Below, one piece after another: positions 26,316 through 38,959 of a stretch of DNA of 64,000 nt (the stretch's first letter is position 1; the number at the start of each line of letters is the position of its first letter). The position numbers and the translations under genes are program-made. The DNA comes from SABI01 sp963677695 (GTDB taxonomy: Bacteria; Spirochaetota; Spirochaetia; Sphaerochaetales; Sphaerochaetaceae). Location of the stretch: contig CAXXUJ010000001.1 in assembly GCA_963677695.2 (NCBI GenBank), forward strand, positions 806,001 to 870,000, read 5' to 3'. The notes below the pieces were generated by a model that was not told the DNA's origin, did not search any database, and worked only from the letters and a program-made list of their open reading frames with translations.

Positions 26316-26736
26316 TAAGCAGCAGAACCTGCGTATCATAGGCAGAAAAGCAGAAGGAAAGCTTCTCAGTAATTTCTTGAGGGACACTCATCTCTTTTGG
26401 AATAGGAGAAAAACCGAAACTACGATAGAAATCCAGCAGATGTGCATACGGGAGGCAATAAACGGTTTCATAGGTCTGAGCATGACCCATGAGAGCTGAA
26501 ACGATCGTGCGGGCAAGACCGGTTCCCCGGTATAAGGGAAGTACATAGATTCCTCCGAGCTCCGCTGTCCTTTCATCTATTCTCTTCAGACGGCCGAGGC
26601 CGGCTCTCTTTCCCTCCACCTCTGCGATACATATCATCTCTTTTTCGAAATCGGAGGGGAGGAATCCTATATCTTCATACTGCTTCTGTATCCAGGGAAG
26701 GTCAGACACCTCACCTGCTCGTATTGTTATTTCCAT
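26293..26736 (-). CDS. GNAT-family N-acetyltransferase
   Basis: A 147-residue acetyltransferase of the GNAT fold. The acetyl-CoA-binding motif A reads LGGIYVLPLYRGTGLARTIVSAL, and the preceding strand is GKRAGLGRLKRIDERTAE. Substrate unknown. GGAGGGAAA precedes the ATG. It is convergent with, and overlaps, the small membrane protein gene. Confidence 0.83.
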   Translation of the reverse strand: MEITIRAGEVSDLPWIQKQYEDIGFLPSDFEKEMICIAEVEGKRAGLGRLKRIDERTAELGGIYVLPLYRGTGLARTIVSALMGHAQTYETVYCLPYAHLLDFYRSFGFSPIPKEMSVPQEITEKLSFCFSAYDTQVLLLIKQCAKS

Positions 26737-26963
26737 CCTGTTTCCCTCCTCTCATCACGTTGAGAAGCCACCTGCAAGGTACCCTTCATCACTAATTATA
26801 GCTTGAAGAGAACAGAATTTCCCTAGATTTTCACCTTATTTTCTTACCATCTAGTATGTGTCATATTTCCCCACTGTGTAACTATTTATGGGACATTTTG
26901 TCCGTTTACTACTTAACTTTTGTATAGTATTATAAAGATATCTTAGGAAGAGGAGTACACACT

Positions 26964-28454
26964 ATGATTCATAACCTTATAACCGAAGCAAGCGAACATG
27001 AATTCAAAGAAGCATTGGAAGTAAAAAAGCCGAGAAGCTGGCTGAAGACAGTGAGTGCCTTTGCCAACTCTGTCGGAGGGTTTATCATTTTCGGTCTACG
27101 CGATGATGCGATGGTTCTCGGATTACACGACGCATCGAGGGATGCTCAGATCATAAGCAGACTCATCAAAGAACGGATAACTCCGCTGCCCTCCTTCACC
27201 CTCTCGGCATTCAGGGAAGGAGAAAAAGACCTGTTAACGCTCACAATAGACAAGGGGGCCACCACTCCCTATTATTACCGCGGTGATGGAAAGATGGAAG
27301 CATTCATCAGAATAGGGAATGAATCCATCGTTGCCCCTGCCCTCATTCTCAATGAACTGATCATGAAAGGGACCCACCAGTCCTTCGATGCACTTATCAC
27401 GAAGGAGAGAAAAGCCGACTACAGTTTCTCTCTCCTGGAAGCTACCTTTCTTCAGCGAACGAAGACCCGTTTTCAACCGACAGATTATGAATCGTTCGGA
27501 CTTACCGACGCAGACGGATACCTGACCAATGCGGGACGCCTCATGGCTGACCAGCCTATCGTTTTCAACGGCAGACTCTTCTGTACCCGCTGGAACGGCT
27601 TGAGAAAGGGCTCAATATTTGATGATGCTGTCAATGACCGTGAATATAAGGGAAACCTGATCACACTCTTACAGAACGGGCAGGACTTTGTAAGAAGCAA
27701 CACGGCAGTCAGATTCAAGAAGGAAGCGATCTTCCGTGTCGACAAACCCGATTATTCTGACCGTGCAGTGGAGGAAGCACTCATCAATGCACTGATCCAC
27801 CGTGATTACACAACCCTGGGTGCTGAGGTCAATATTGATATATATGATGACAGGCTCGTGATTCATTCCCCCGGAGGCATGTGGGATAACACCACTATCC
27901 AGAATCTGGAGATTGATGCAATCAAATCGGTCAGAAGAAATCCTGTCCTGGCTGACTTGTTCCAGAGGATGCAGTACATGGAACGCAGAGGAAGCGGCAT
28001 AGAGAAGATTATCAGGGAGACATCCATCCTTCACGGGTACGATGATTCCTTCAAACCTGAATTCAGATCTACCCGTTCCGATTTCATGACCATTTTTAAG
28101 AACATGAACTATGAACAGCAACGGAAAGAGAAATTATCGAACGGTGTTGCCCATACACTTAAGGAGACCATGCATGACAACATACAAGATACCCCACAAG
28201 AGACCCCACAAGATACCCCACAAGATACCCCACAAGTTACCCCACAAGATAAGACCTTTTCTAAAATTCTAGAATTCTGCATTGAGCCAAAAACTCGAAG
28301 AGAAATTGCGGCGCATCTTGGATTAAAAGATCTTAACCATCTGAATGAAGCATATCTGAAACCTTTGATAACCAAAAACAAACTTGCTTTGACGTTACCA
28401 AATAAACCAACAAGCAGGAATCAAATGTATTTCACTGTGAAAACGCCAGAATAA
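26964..28454 (+). CDS. AlbA_2/Schlafen-type ATP-binding transcriptional regulator
   Basis: A 496-residue protein. It begins with an AlbA_2 domain (SEHEFKEALEVKKPRSWLKTVSAFANSVGGFIIFG...). An ATPase-like HATPase_c_4 region follows (AVEEALINALIHRDYT..., YDDRLVIHSPGGM, RRGSGIEKI). After a Gln/Pro/Thr/Asp linker with repeated TPQD units (near 405-425), the chain ends in a winged-helix domain (EPKTRREIAAHLGLKDLNHLNEAYLKPLI). Proteins of this build are usually called putative transcriptional regulators or Fic-linked DNA-binding proteins. GAAGAGGAG precedes the ATG. The long AT-rich upstream region hints at its own promoter. It ends 42 bp before a hairpin shared with the rRNA operon. Confidence 0.8.
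   Translation: MIHNLITEASEHEFKEALEVKKPRSWLKTVSAFANSVGGFIIFGLRDDAMVLGLHDASRDAQIISRLIKERITPLPSFTLSAFREGEKDLLTLTIDKGATTPYYYRGDGKMEAFIRIGNESIVAPALILNELIMKGTHQSFDALITKERKADYSFSLLEATFLQRTKTRFQPTDYESFGLTDADGYLTNAGRLMADQPIVFNGRLFCTRWNGLRKGSIFDDAVNDREYKGNLITLLQNGQDFVRSNTAVRFKKEAIFRVDKPDYSDRAVEEALINALIHRDYTTLGAEVNIDIYDDRLVIHSPGGMWDNTTIQNLEIDAIKSVRRNPVLADLFQRMQYMERRGSGIEKIIRETSILHGYDDSFKPEFRSTRSDFMTIFKNMNYEQQRKEKLSNGVAHTLKETMHDNIQDTPQETPQDTPQDTPQVTPQDKTFSKILEFCIEPKTRREIAAHLGLKDLNHLNEAYLKPLITKNKLALTLPNKPTSRNQMYFTVKTPE
28185..28250 (+). repeat. 12-bp coding tandem repeat (TPQD/TPQE units)
   Basis: Five full copies of CAAGATACCCCA-like units begin at 28185, 28197, 28209, 28221 and 28233, with a partial sixth. 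They encode the repeated residues T-P-Q-D/E/V in the linker of the AlbA_2 protein. Copies 1, 3 and 4 are identical; the others differ by one base. This is a probable slippage site that varies linker length without breaking the frame. Confidence 0.8.
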
Positions 28455-28458
28455 AACG

Positions 28459-28501
28459 AAAGGCTGATGCGCAACCCTGTAAAGGGAAACGATCAGCCTT
28501 T
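28459..28501. terminator. Bidirectional hairpin between AlbA_2 gene and rRNA operon
   Basis: AAAGGCTGAT (28459-28468) and ATCAGCCTTT (28492-28501) form a perfect 10-bp stem. Reading plus it ends in TTTAAT. Reading minus it is followed by CGTTTTATTC. It can serve the AlbA_2 transcript and the end of the rRNA operon. Confidence 0.6.
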
Positions 28502-28557
28502 AATCTATGTTGAACCCGTCGGGCAATGCACCCATTGACGAGCGGAAGACAAAAAAA

Positions 28558-28670
28558 GATCCGGCAGCTACCTACTCTCCCGCTAAAAGCAGTACCATCG
28601 GCGTGAAAGGGCTTGACTTCCGTGTTCGGGATGGGAACGGGTATGACACCTTTGCTCTGGCCACCGGATC
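28558..28670 (-). rRNA. rrf: 5S ribosomal RNA
   Basis: The minus strand reads as a canonical 5S: CCGGTGGCCAGAGCAAAGG near the 5' end, CCCGTTCCCATCCCGAACACG in the middle and GGGAGAGTAGGTAGCTGCC at the 3' end. Terminal GATCCGG/CCGGATC pair to close helix I, giving about 113 nt. A run of seven T residues follows on the minus strand, which may end transcription. Confidence 0.93.
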
Positions 28671-28771
28671 AACTTCACTCGAGATGCACTACCTTGTGGT
28701 CAATACATCCTTCAGTGAAGGGCTGAACTTGCGTTCAGCACAATCCATAGTTTCAAGGATCTATATAATAA

Positions 28772-31752
<2,981 letters not shown>

Positions 31753-31854
31753 TATCATATATATCCTTTCGCTAATTATGTAAAAAAACAATGTTCATCA
31801 ACCTACATCAGGATGATCGGTGAGCTTCACACAATCTTCCCTCTCAGGTCTTTA

Positions 31855-31928
31855 TGGGCCTGACAAGACTTGAACTTGTGACCTCTTGCTTATCAGGCAA
31901 GCGCTCTAACCACCTGAGCTACAGGCCC
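31855..31928 (-). tRNA. tRNA-Ile (GAT anticodon)
   Basis: The minus strand reads GGGCCTGTAGCTCAGGTGG at the 5' end, an anticodon arm CTTGCCTGATAAGCAAG with anticodon GAT, then the T-arm GTTCAAGTC and acceptor CAGGCCC plus discriminator A. CCA is not encoded. It lies in the 16S-23S spacer and is the only tRNA there; tRNA-Ala is absent. Confidence 0.95.
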
Positions 31929-32060
31929 AGACAAACATATCAAAGAAAAGAAGGAAAAGAGGAGTATAAGGGACTTGTTCGGCAGACTCTCACTGCCAGG
32001 TCAACGACCTATTGTCTTAACTACTCCCTGATGTGAGTCAGGGATGAACCTTTCTTATTA

Positions 32061-33602
<1,542 letters not shown>

Positions 33603-33860
33603 TAAGTTCCGGTATAAATACCGGATCATTTAACTGAAGTATGTTTCCTGCCTTCTCATTATCACCACTTTCATGATGACCAAACGTTAGCTTTTCACTT
33701 TCGTTCGTGAATTGACTTGGAAGCCCTTACACTTCCTCTTAACTCAGTGACCAACGACCTTTACAGGTAATCGTCACCTCGTATATCCTTCCTTCTCTTC
33801 TCTTATATCTCTGTCAAAAATCTTTTAAAACCGTCGTGCCTTGTTTTGAGGCACCCGATC

Positions 33861-33890
33861 TTTATACCAAAAAACCAACTTTCTTGTCAA
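33861..33890 (-). promoter_or_regulatory. rRNA operon promoter
   Basis: On the minus strand a consensus -35 TTGACA (complement of 33885-33890) and a -10 TATAAA (complement of 33861-33866) are separated by 18 bp, about 260 bp upstream of the 16S. The 33603-33860 stretch is then the transcribed leader. The remainder up to 34064 is AT-rich with no gene. Confidence 0.75.
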
Positions 33891-34011
33891 GCAACCTGCT
33901 CAACTTTCTGTTAATTTTTTTTGTTGGTTTCTCGCTCCAGCAGGCCGTTTTAGCCGCTGTTGTTTGAAGCAACGAGTGGGATACTACCTGTTTTAGATAA
34001 GTCCGTCTAGG

Positions 34012-34051
34012 GGGTTTGAAAAAAAAACTTGATTTTTTTTATTTTTAACCC
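34012..34051 (-). terminator. A/T-rich hairpin after pgsA
   Basis: GGGTTT plus an A-run and a T-run plus AACCC can fold into a hairpin with A8-9/T8 pairing (34012-34051), 14 bp past the pgsA stop. The poly-T tract on the minus strand makes a terminator plausible. The stem itself is mostly A-T. Confidence 0.35.
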
Positions 34052-34064
34052 TTATACCCGAAAA

Positions 34065-34661
34065 TCAGCGTGAAAGCGAGGATAGGGCTCCGCTTTTCTT
34101 TATCGCCACTGCATAGGTGAGGAACGACATGAGTGAAGCGAGAGCTGTGAGAATGAAGAGAATCAGGAGTACCGGATCCCCTATACCCTTCCATTCACTG
34201 GTGCTGATAAGTCTGTCTGCAGATACATAAAAAATTCCGGCTATGCCGCTGACGGCATAGAGGACGGTCTTGCTCTTTCCCCAGATATTAGCGGCTACAG
34301 CCTTCCCGGTCTTCATCATCAGCATCCTGAGGAAGATGATGGTGAATTCACGGTACATGACTATGATGAAGGCCCACACCGGCATGATGCCTACTGCAAC
34401 GAATGCGACAAAGTAGGTCAGGTGAGCGAGGGTATCACTGAAAGGATCCATCACCTTCCCGAGGTCGGTCACCAGATTATTCTTTCTCGCGATGATTCCG
34501 TCAGCCAGGTCCGAGGCCTCTATCAGCGCCCACAGGATGAGCATCAGCACTGCAGAGAAGGTTGAAAGGCTTGGAGAAAACCAGACGGGAAGGAAGAATG
34601 TGATAAAGAACACCGGCGTGAGCACAAGCCGGGTCACTGTGATTTTATTGGGCAGGTTCAT
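34065..34661 (-). CDS. pgsA: CDP-diacylglycerol-glycerol-3-phosphate 3-phosphatidyltransferase
   Basis: A 198-residue membrane enzyme that makes phosphatidylglycerol phosphate from CDP-diacylglycerol. It carries the CDP-alcohol phosphotransferase signature DLADGIIARKN(x)nGKVMDPFSD, with all four aspartates present, and about five membrane helices. The ATG overlaps the M32 peptidase stop by 4 bp and has AAGGAGAT upstream. It is the last gene of a thrS-peptidase-pgsA transcript. Confidence 0.9.
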   Translation of the reverse strand: MNLPNKITVTRLVLTPVFFITFFLPVWFSPSLSTFSAVLMLILWALIEASDLADGIIARKNNLVTDLGKVMDPFSDTLAHLTYFVAFVAVGIMPVWAFIIVMYREFTIIFLRMLMMKTGKAVAANIWGKSKTVLYAVSGIAGIFYVSADRLISTSEWKGIGDPVLLILFILTALASLMSFLTYAVAIKKSGALSSLSR

Positions 34662-36178
34662 GAGACATCTCCTTCATGCAGATATTTGCTGTTGAGATAA
34701 TCTATGAAGTAGGAGGCTTTCAGCTCCTCTCCTGTTATCTTCTTCAGCAGGGGTTTGGGGTCGTACAGCGCACCTTTGCTGTACACATGTTCGTTCAGGT
34801 ACGAGTGTATGTCAGAGAAATTTCCACTCTTCACGATGCTCTCGACATCAAGCTGCTTTTTCAGTGTGTTGTGAATCTGTGCTCCGACAAGATTGCCGAG
34901 GGCATAGGTGGGGAAGTAGCCGAACTCACCCATTGACCAATGGATGTCCTGAAGGACCCCTTCCCTGTCGCTGGTGATATCGATGCCCAGAAGCTCTTTC
35001 ATTCCTGCGTTCCATGCCTCGGGAAGATCCTTGACGGCGAGGCTGCCGCTGAGGAGCTGACGCTCGAGGTTGAATCTCAGGATGATATGTAATGAATAGG
35101 TCACTTCATCCGCATCTACGCGTATCGGGGAAGGGGCGACCTTGTTTACGCCCCTGTAGAAGGTGTTCAGATCAACGCCTGACAGCTGAGTCGGGAAGAG
35201 GGAAGAGAATGAGGGATAGAAGTACTCCCAGAAGGAGTAGCTTCTTCCTATGATGTTCTCCCAGAATCGGGACTGGCTTTCATGGAAAGATAGGGAGGGA
35301 GCGTTTGCAAGAAGACTTCCCTTCAGGTTTCCTGATGACATTCCCATTTCATAGAGAGCATGTCCCCCTTCGTGAATGATCGAATAGATCGGAGAGAGGA
35401 CACTCTTTTCGGTGTACCGTGTGGTGATCCTGACATCATCACCGCCGAGGGTGATCGTATAGGGATGAGTGCTTTCTCCCACCACTCCGCGGTTCATGTC
35501 AAATCCCATCGCCTTGAGGATATCGTTGTTGAATTCCTTCAGGCTAGCCTTGCCGTAACTCTGGTAAAGGAAAGAATCGTCAACCTCTTCCTTTCCCCGC
35601 ATTCTTTCAAGAAGCTGCGTGATACCACCCTTCATCTCGGAAAAAAGGCTTTCAACCTCACTGCTTTTCATTCCCGGCTCGAAATTGTCAAGAAGGGAAT
35701 CGTACGGGTCTTCTTCATACCCGTACATCTCCGCTTTTTCTTTAATGAGATCGACAAGCTCAGAAAGAATCGGCTCGTAGACAGAAAAATCATCTTCGCT
35801 CCTCGCCTTCGTCCAGAGCTCATGGGCTTTTGAGGAAGTGATGGCGAATCGGTTAACGAACTCTCCGCTCAGCTTTCCTTCCTTGACAAGAGACCGGTAG
35901 CTGTTGCGGATCAACGCACGGGTGCGTTCATCAAGGTCTTCATCACCCTCGGGAGTCTCTTCTAAGGCTCCCAGGGAGGAGAGGATATCGGCCATTTCAG
36001 CTGAAGTGGCCTTCTGATGTATCAAAGTATCGAGGTAGCCGAGCTGCTCACCCCTCTCCCCCTTCGCAGAAGGAGGAGTCGCATCCTGATCCCACACCAG
36101 AGTGGATGAGATGTGGGACAGGAGAGTGAGTTCCTTATCGAGTTCCTCAAGGGCACCAAGTGCCTTTTGTTTCTCCAT
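34658..36178 (-). CDS. M32 family carboxypeptidase (Taq type)
   Basis: A 506-residue cytoplasmic zinc carboxypeptidase. The active site HEGGHALYEMG gives the HExxH motif (HEGGH); the third ligand glutamate lies in the following FHESQSRFWENIIGRS. The length fits the M32 family (about 500 residues). It removes C-terminal residues with broad specificity. AAAGGAG precedes the ATG, and the gene lies 12 bp after thrS, so it should follow the T-box control of that operon. Confidence 0.92.
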   Translation of the reverse strand: MEKQKALGALEELDKELTLLSHISSTLVWDQDATPPSAKGERGEQLGYLDTLIHQKATSAEMADILSSLGALEETPEGDEDLDERTRALIRNSYRSLVKEGKLSGEFVNRFAITSSKAHELWTKARSEDDFSVYEPILSELVDLIKEKAEMYGYEEDPYDSLLDNFEPGMKSSEVESLFSEMKGGITQLLERMRGKEEVDDSFLYQSYGKASLKEFNNDILKAMGFDMNRGVVGESTHPYTITLGGDDVRITTRYTEKSVLSPIYSIIHEGGHALYEMGMSSGNLKGSLLANAPSLSFHESQSRFWENIIGRSYSFWEYFYPSFSSLFPTQLSGVDLNTFYRGVNKVAPSPIRVDADEVTYSLHIILRFNLERQLLSGSLAVKDLPEAWNAGMKELLGIDITSDREGVLQDIHWSMGEFGYFPTYALGNLVGAQIHNTLKKQLDVESIVKSGNFSDIHSYLNEHVYSKGALYDPKPLLKKITGEELKASYFIDYLNSKYLHEGDVS

Positions 36179-36190
36179 CAGATGACTCCT

Positions 36191-37933
36191 TTAGAGATCT
36201 TCGTGACTCTCGATCTTCTGAATCAGGGTTGCGACATACTCATCGAGTGCGATAACGCCCTCCTGCTTACCAGTCCTGTATCGGACGCTGACACCGTTTC
36301 CTTCCGCTTCCTTCTCACCGAGAACGAGCATGTGGGGAACCTTTCTCTTCTGAGCGTTACGGATCTTTGCGTTCATCCTGTCATCGCTGTCATCGATATA
36401 CGCCCTGACACCCTTTTCTTTGAGTGCTGCAAGCACCTTCTCACCATACTCGTTGAAGTGCTCTGCAACTGGAATAATGCAGACCTGCTCGGGCGAGAGC
36501 CAGAGGGGGAATGCACCGGCGAAGTGCTCTATGAGGACTCCGAAGAAACGCTCGATCGATCCGAGAAGAGCTCGGTGGATCATGTAAGGACGCTTTTCAA
36601 CGCCATCCTTATCAACAAAGACCATATTGAAACGTTCAGGGAGGTTGAAGTCGAACTGCACAGTGGAAAGCTGCCACTCACGTCCGATCGCATCCTTCAC
36701 CTTGAGGTCGATCTTCGGACCGTAGAATGCACCGCCGCCTTCGTCTGTATCGTACTCGAGACCTTCGGCCTCGATCGCCTTTCTCAGAGATTCGGTTGCC
36801 GCATCCCACTTCTCCTTCTCTCCCACGCTCTTTTCAGGCTTGGTGGAAAGGTATGCCGCGATATCGGTGAAACCGAAGGAGCGGAGCATGAAGAGACTGA
36901 AGCGGAGAACTTCAGAGATCTCTGATTCCATCTGGTCGGGAGTACAGATCAGGTGGGCATCATCCTGTGTGAATCCCCTTACTCTCATCAGACCGTGAAG
37001 GGCTCCCGCCTTCTCATAGCGGTAGACCGTACCGAGTTCTGCCCAGCGGAAGGGAAGTTCACGGTAGGAGTGTTTTCCATTGAGATAGATCATCACATGG
37101 AAGGGACAGTTCATCGGCTTCACATAGTAGTCGGACTTATCCATTTCCATGGGAGAGTACATGCTCTCCTTGTAGAAATCGAGGTGACCGCTGGTCTCCC
37201 AGAGCCATGACTTACCTACATGGGGAGTGGAAACCATCTCATACCCGTTCTTGTAGTGCTGATCCTTCCAGAAGTTTTCGATCGCTCCCTTGATACGGGT
37301 TCCCCGGGGATGCCAGTAGGCAAGACCGGGACCTGCTTCTTCGTGGAAGCTGAACAGGTCAAGCTCCTTACCGAGCTTTCGGTGGTCTCTCTTCTCGATC
37401 TCCTCAAGCTGCTTGAGATAAAGTCTCAGTTCCTTGGGATTATTCCATGCAGTGGCATAGATACGGGTGAGCATGGGATTGGTCTCTTTCCCTCTCCAGT
37501 ACGCACCGGCGGTATTGAGAAGCTTGAATGCCTGACCGTTAAGTTCCTTGGTACTCTCTACGTGAGGACCCTTACACAGGTCGGTGAACCCTCCCTGGTT
37601 GTAGATCGAGACCTCCTGGTCCTCTGCAATGGCATCAATGAGTTCCATCTTGTAAGTCTGGTCAGCAAACATCCTCTTCGCCTCATCACGGGAGATAACG
37701 CTTCTCTTGAATTCCTTATCTTCGCTTATGATATTCCTCATCCGCTCGCTGATCTCTTCAAGATCGTCACCAGTCAGTGACCGGGGAAGATCAAAGTCAT
37801 AATAGAATCCGTTATCGATCGCAGGACCGATAGCGATCTGCGCATCAGGGAACATCTCAAGGACGGCCTCGGCCATCACGTGGGACATACTGTGTCTTAC
37901 TCTTGCCAGTTTTTCATCTACCATCTGTTTCAT
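36191..37933 (-). CDS. thrS: Threonyl-tRNA synthetase lacking the TGS domain
   Basis: A 580-residue class II synthetase that charges tRNA-Thr. It begins directly at the editing domain (LARVRHSMSHVMAEAVLEMFP, with the HxxxH zinc-like editing motif) and so lacks the N-terminal TGS domain of the usual 640-residue enzyme. The catalytic core has motif 2 (YRYEKAGALHGLMRVRGFTQDD), zinc ligands around MNCPFH, and motif 3 (HRALLGSIERFFGVLIEH). The anticodon domain closes the chain. AAGGAGAA precedes the ATG. No in-frame start further upstream could restore a TGS domain, because the T-box terminator lies there. Confidence 0.95.
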   Translation of the reverse strand: MKQMVDEKLARVRHSMSHVMAEAVLEMFPDAQIAIGPAIDNGFYYDFDLPRSLTGDDLEEISERMRNIISEDKEFKRSVISRDEAKRMFADQTYKMELIDAIAEDQEVSIYNQGGFTDLCKGPHVESTKELNGQAFKLLNTAGAYWRGKETNPMLTRIYATAWNNPKELRLYLKQLEEIEKRDHRKLGKELDLFSFHEEAGPGLAYWHPRGTRIKGAIENFWKDQHYKNGYEMVSTPHVGKSWLWETSGHLDFYKESMYSPMEMDKSDYYVKPMNCPFHVMIYLNGKHSYRELPFRWAELGTVYRYEKAGALHGLMRVRGFTQDDAHLICTPDQMESEISEVLRFSLFMLRSFGFTDIAAYLSTKPEKSVGEKEKWDAATESLRKAIEAEGLEYDTDEGGGAFYGPKIDLKVKDAIGREWQLSTVQFDFNLPERFNMVFVDKDGVEKRPYMIHRALLGSIERFFGVLIEHFAGAFPLWLSPEQVCIIPVAEHFNEYGEKVLAALKEKGVRAYIDDSDDRMNAKIRNAQKRKVPHMLVLGEKEAEGNGVSVRYRTGKQEGVIALDEYVATLIQKIESHEDL

Positions 37934-37959
37934 ATATTCAATTCTCCTTCATTACCTAT

Positions 37960-38271
37960 AAAAAAACCTTCATACTCTCTTCCTCACAAAGCAACACTTC
38001 TGCTGCCGGGTAAGGACGAGAACATGAAGGTCATGTTTCCGCGGTTCCACCTTACTTCCCAAGAGATGCTTGTCTTCTCCGGGCTCTTCATTGTGCCGTT
38101 TTCGCCGGCTTACGGCGGCAATACTCAGAGTTCCGACCGAAAGGAAGGAAGCCCGTTCACACCGCAGCTCGGGAGTGGTTTTCACCGGTACCGTGTCAGA
38201 CCCCTTCCAGCCAGGGAGGCCCTCTCTTAACACACAGAATTCCGATTACTCGTCTCCGTCTCTGCTCTTAC
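37960..38271 (-). promoter_or_regulatory. T-box riboswitch leader of thrS
   Basis: The minus-strand leader has the order of a T-box. GAGTA (38252-38248) and AGAGAG (38228-38223) match stem I elements. A specifier-loop-like segment GTGAAAACCACTCC has ACC (Thr) at 38179-38177. The antiterminator T-box AGGTGGAACCGCGG lies at 38052-38039. A terminator follows, with arms 38024-38031 and 37966-37973 (ACCTTCAT/ATGAAGGT) and seven T residues. Uncharged tRNA-Thr should stabilise the antiterminator. The T-box TGGA predicts a U discriminator base in the partner tRNA. Confidence 0.85.
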
Positions 38272-38277
38272 ATAAGA

Positions 38278-38306
38278 ATATCTTCCTATTTGTTTCGATT
38301 GTCAAG
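38278..38306 (-). promoter_or_regulatory. Promoter of the thrS operon
   Basis: On the minus strand -35 TTGACA (complement of 38301-38306) and -10 GATATT (complement of 38278-38283) are 17 bp apart. Transcription from about 38271 would give the complete T-box leader. Confidence 0.55.
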
Positions 38307-38392
38307 AGTAGACAATACGGCTTTTCAGAGTTCAAAAAGTATCGAGAATCAGATGCCCAGCAGAGAAAATTTTTCTGATGGATACGTAAAAT

Positions 38393-38463
38393 CATGAAAT
38401 ATGTTAAGTACTAATTGCGAATATCATGAAATATGTTAAACAGCACCTGCATATTTCATGCAC
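38393..38463. repeat. Repeated TCATGAAATATGTTAA element upstream of thrS
   Basis: The 16-mer TCATGAAATATGTTAA occurs at 38393-38408 and again, identical, at 38425-38440, 32 bp apart. A third inverted copy of its core (CATATTTCATG) lies at 38451-38461 inside TGCATATTTCATGCA. The cluster lies between the thrS promoter and the end of the reductase gene, in an AT-rich gap without ORFs. Confidence 0.6.
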
Positions 38464-38497
38464 ACACCGAGAAATTCTTCTTGAACATAGGGTGAAG

Positions 38498-38959
38498 TTA
38501 TTCTGATAACAGGTTTCCGACCTGTGTGAACAGGTCAAGGACATCTCCTGTAAAGTGATCCTTTTCGGGACTGTCTATATCAAGGACTGCAAAGACCTGC
38601 CCGTCTCTTACCACCGGAGAGACAAACTCACTCTGCGATGCACTATCACAGGCAATATGACCGTCAAAGGCGTGCACATCATCGACAACGACCATTTCAT
38701 TTGTTTCAACCGCCTTCTGGCATACGCCTCTCCCCTTTTTTAACAGGGTGCAGGCAGGTTTTCCTGCAAAGGGTCCGAGAATGAGGTCACCGTCCTCTTT
38801 GAGGTAGTAGAAACCGACCCAGTTGAGACCGTCACAGGAAGATCCCAGCAGGCTGCTTATATTCGCATAGAGAGCATTTGTCTCAAGGAAGGAGGAAAAG
38901 TCCACTCCCGCCATGAGACCCTGTATCTGAGAGAGAATATCCTCAGTCGAGATGGGCAT
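38498..38959 (-). CDS. msrC: Free methionine-(R)-sulfoxide reductase (GAF domain)
   Basis: A single GAF-domain protein of about 153 residues that reduces free methionine-R-sulfoxide. It follows the fRMsr pattern closely: NWVGFYYLKEDGDLILGPF, GKPACTLLKKGRGVC, HAFDGHIACDSASQSEFVSP and VLDIDSPEKDHF, with the three conserved cysteines in PAC, GVC and IAC. The start MPISTED at 38959 overlaps the rex end by 17 bp; longer starts up to 38989 are possible but overlap more. Coupling to rex suggests redox-linked expression. Confidence 0.85.
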   Translation of the reverse strand: MPISTEDILSQIQGLMAGVDFSSFLETNALYANISSLLGSSCDGLNWVGFYYLKEDGDLILGPFAGKPACTLLKKGRGVCQKAVETNEMVVVDDVHAFDGHIACDSASQSEFVSPVVRDGQVFAVLDIDSPEKDHFTGDVLDLFTQVGNLLSE

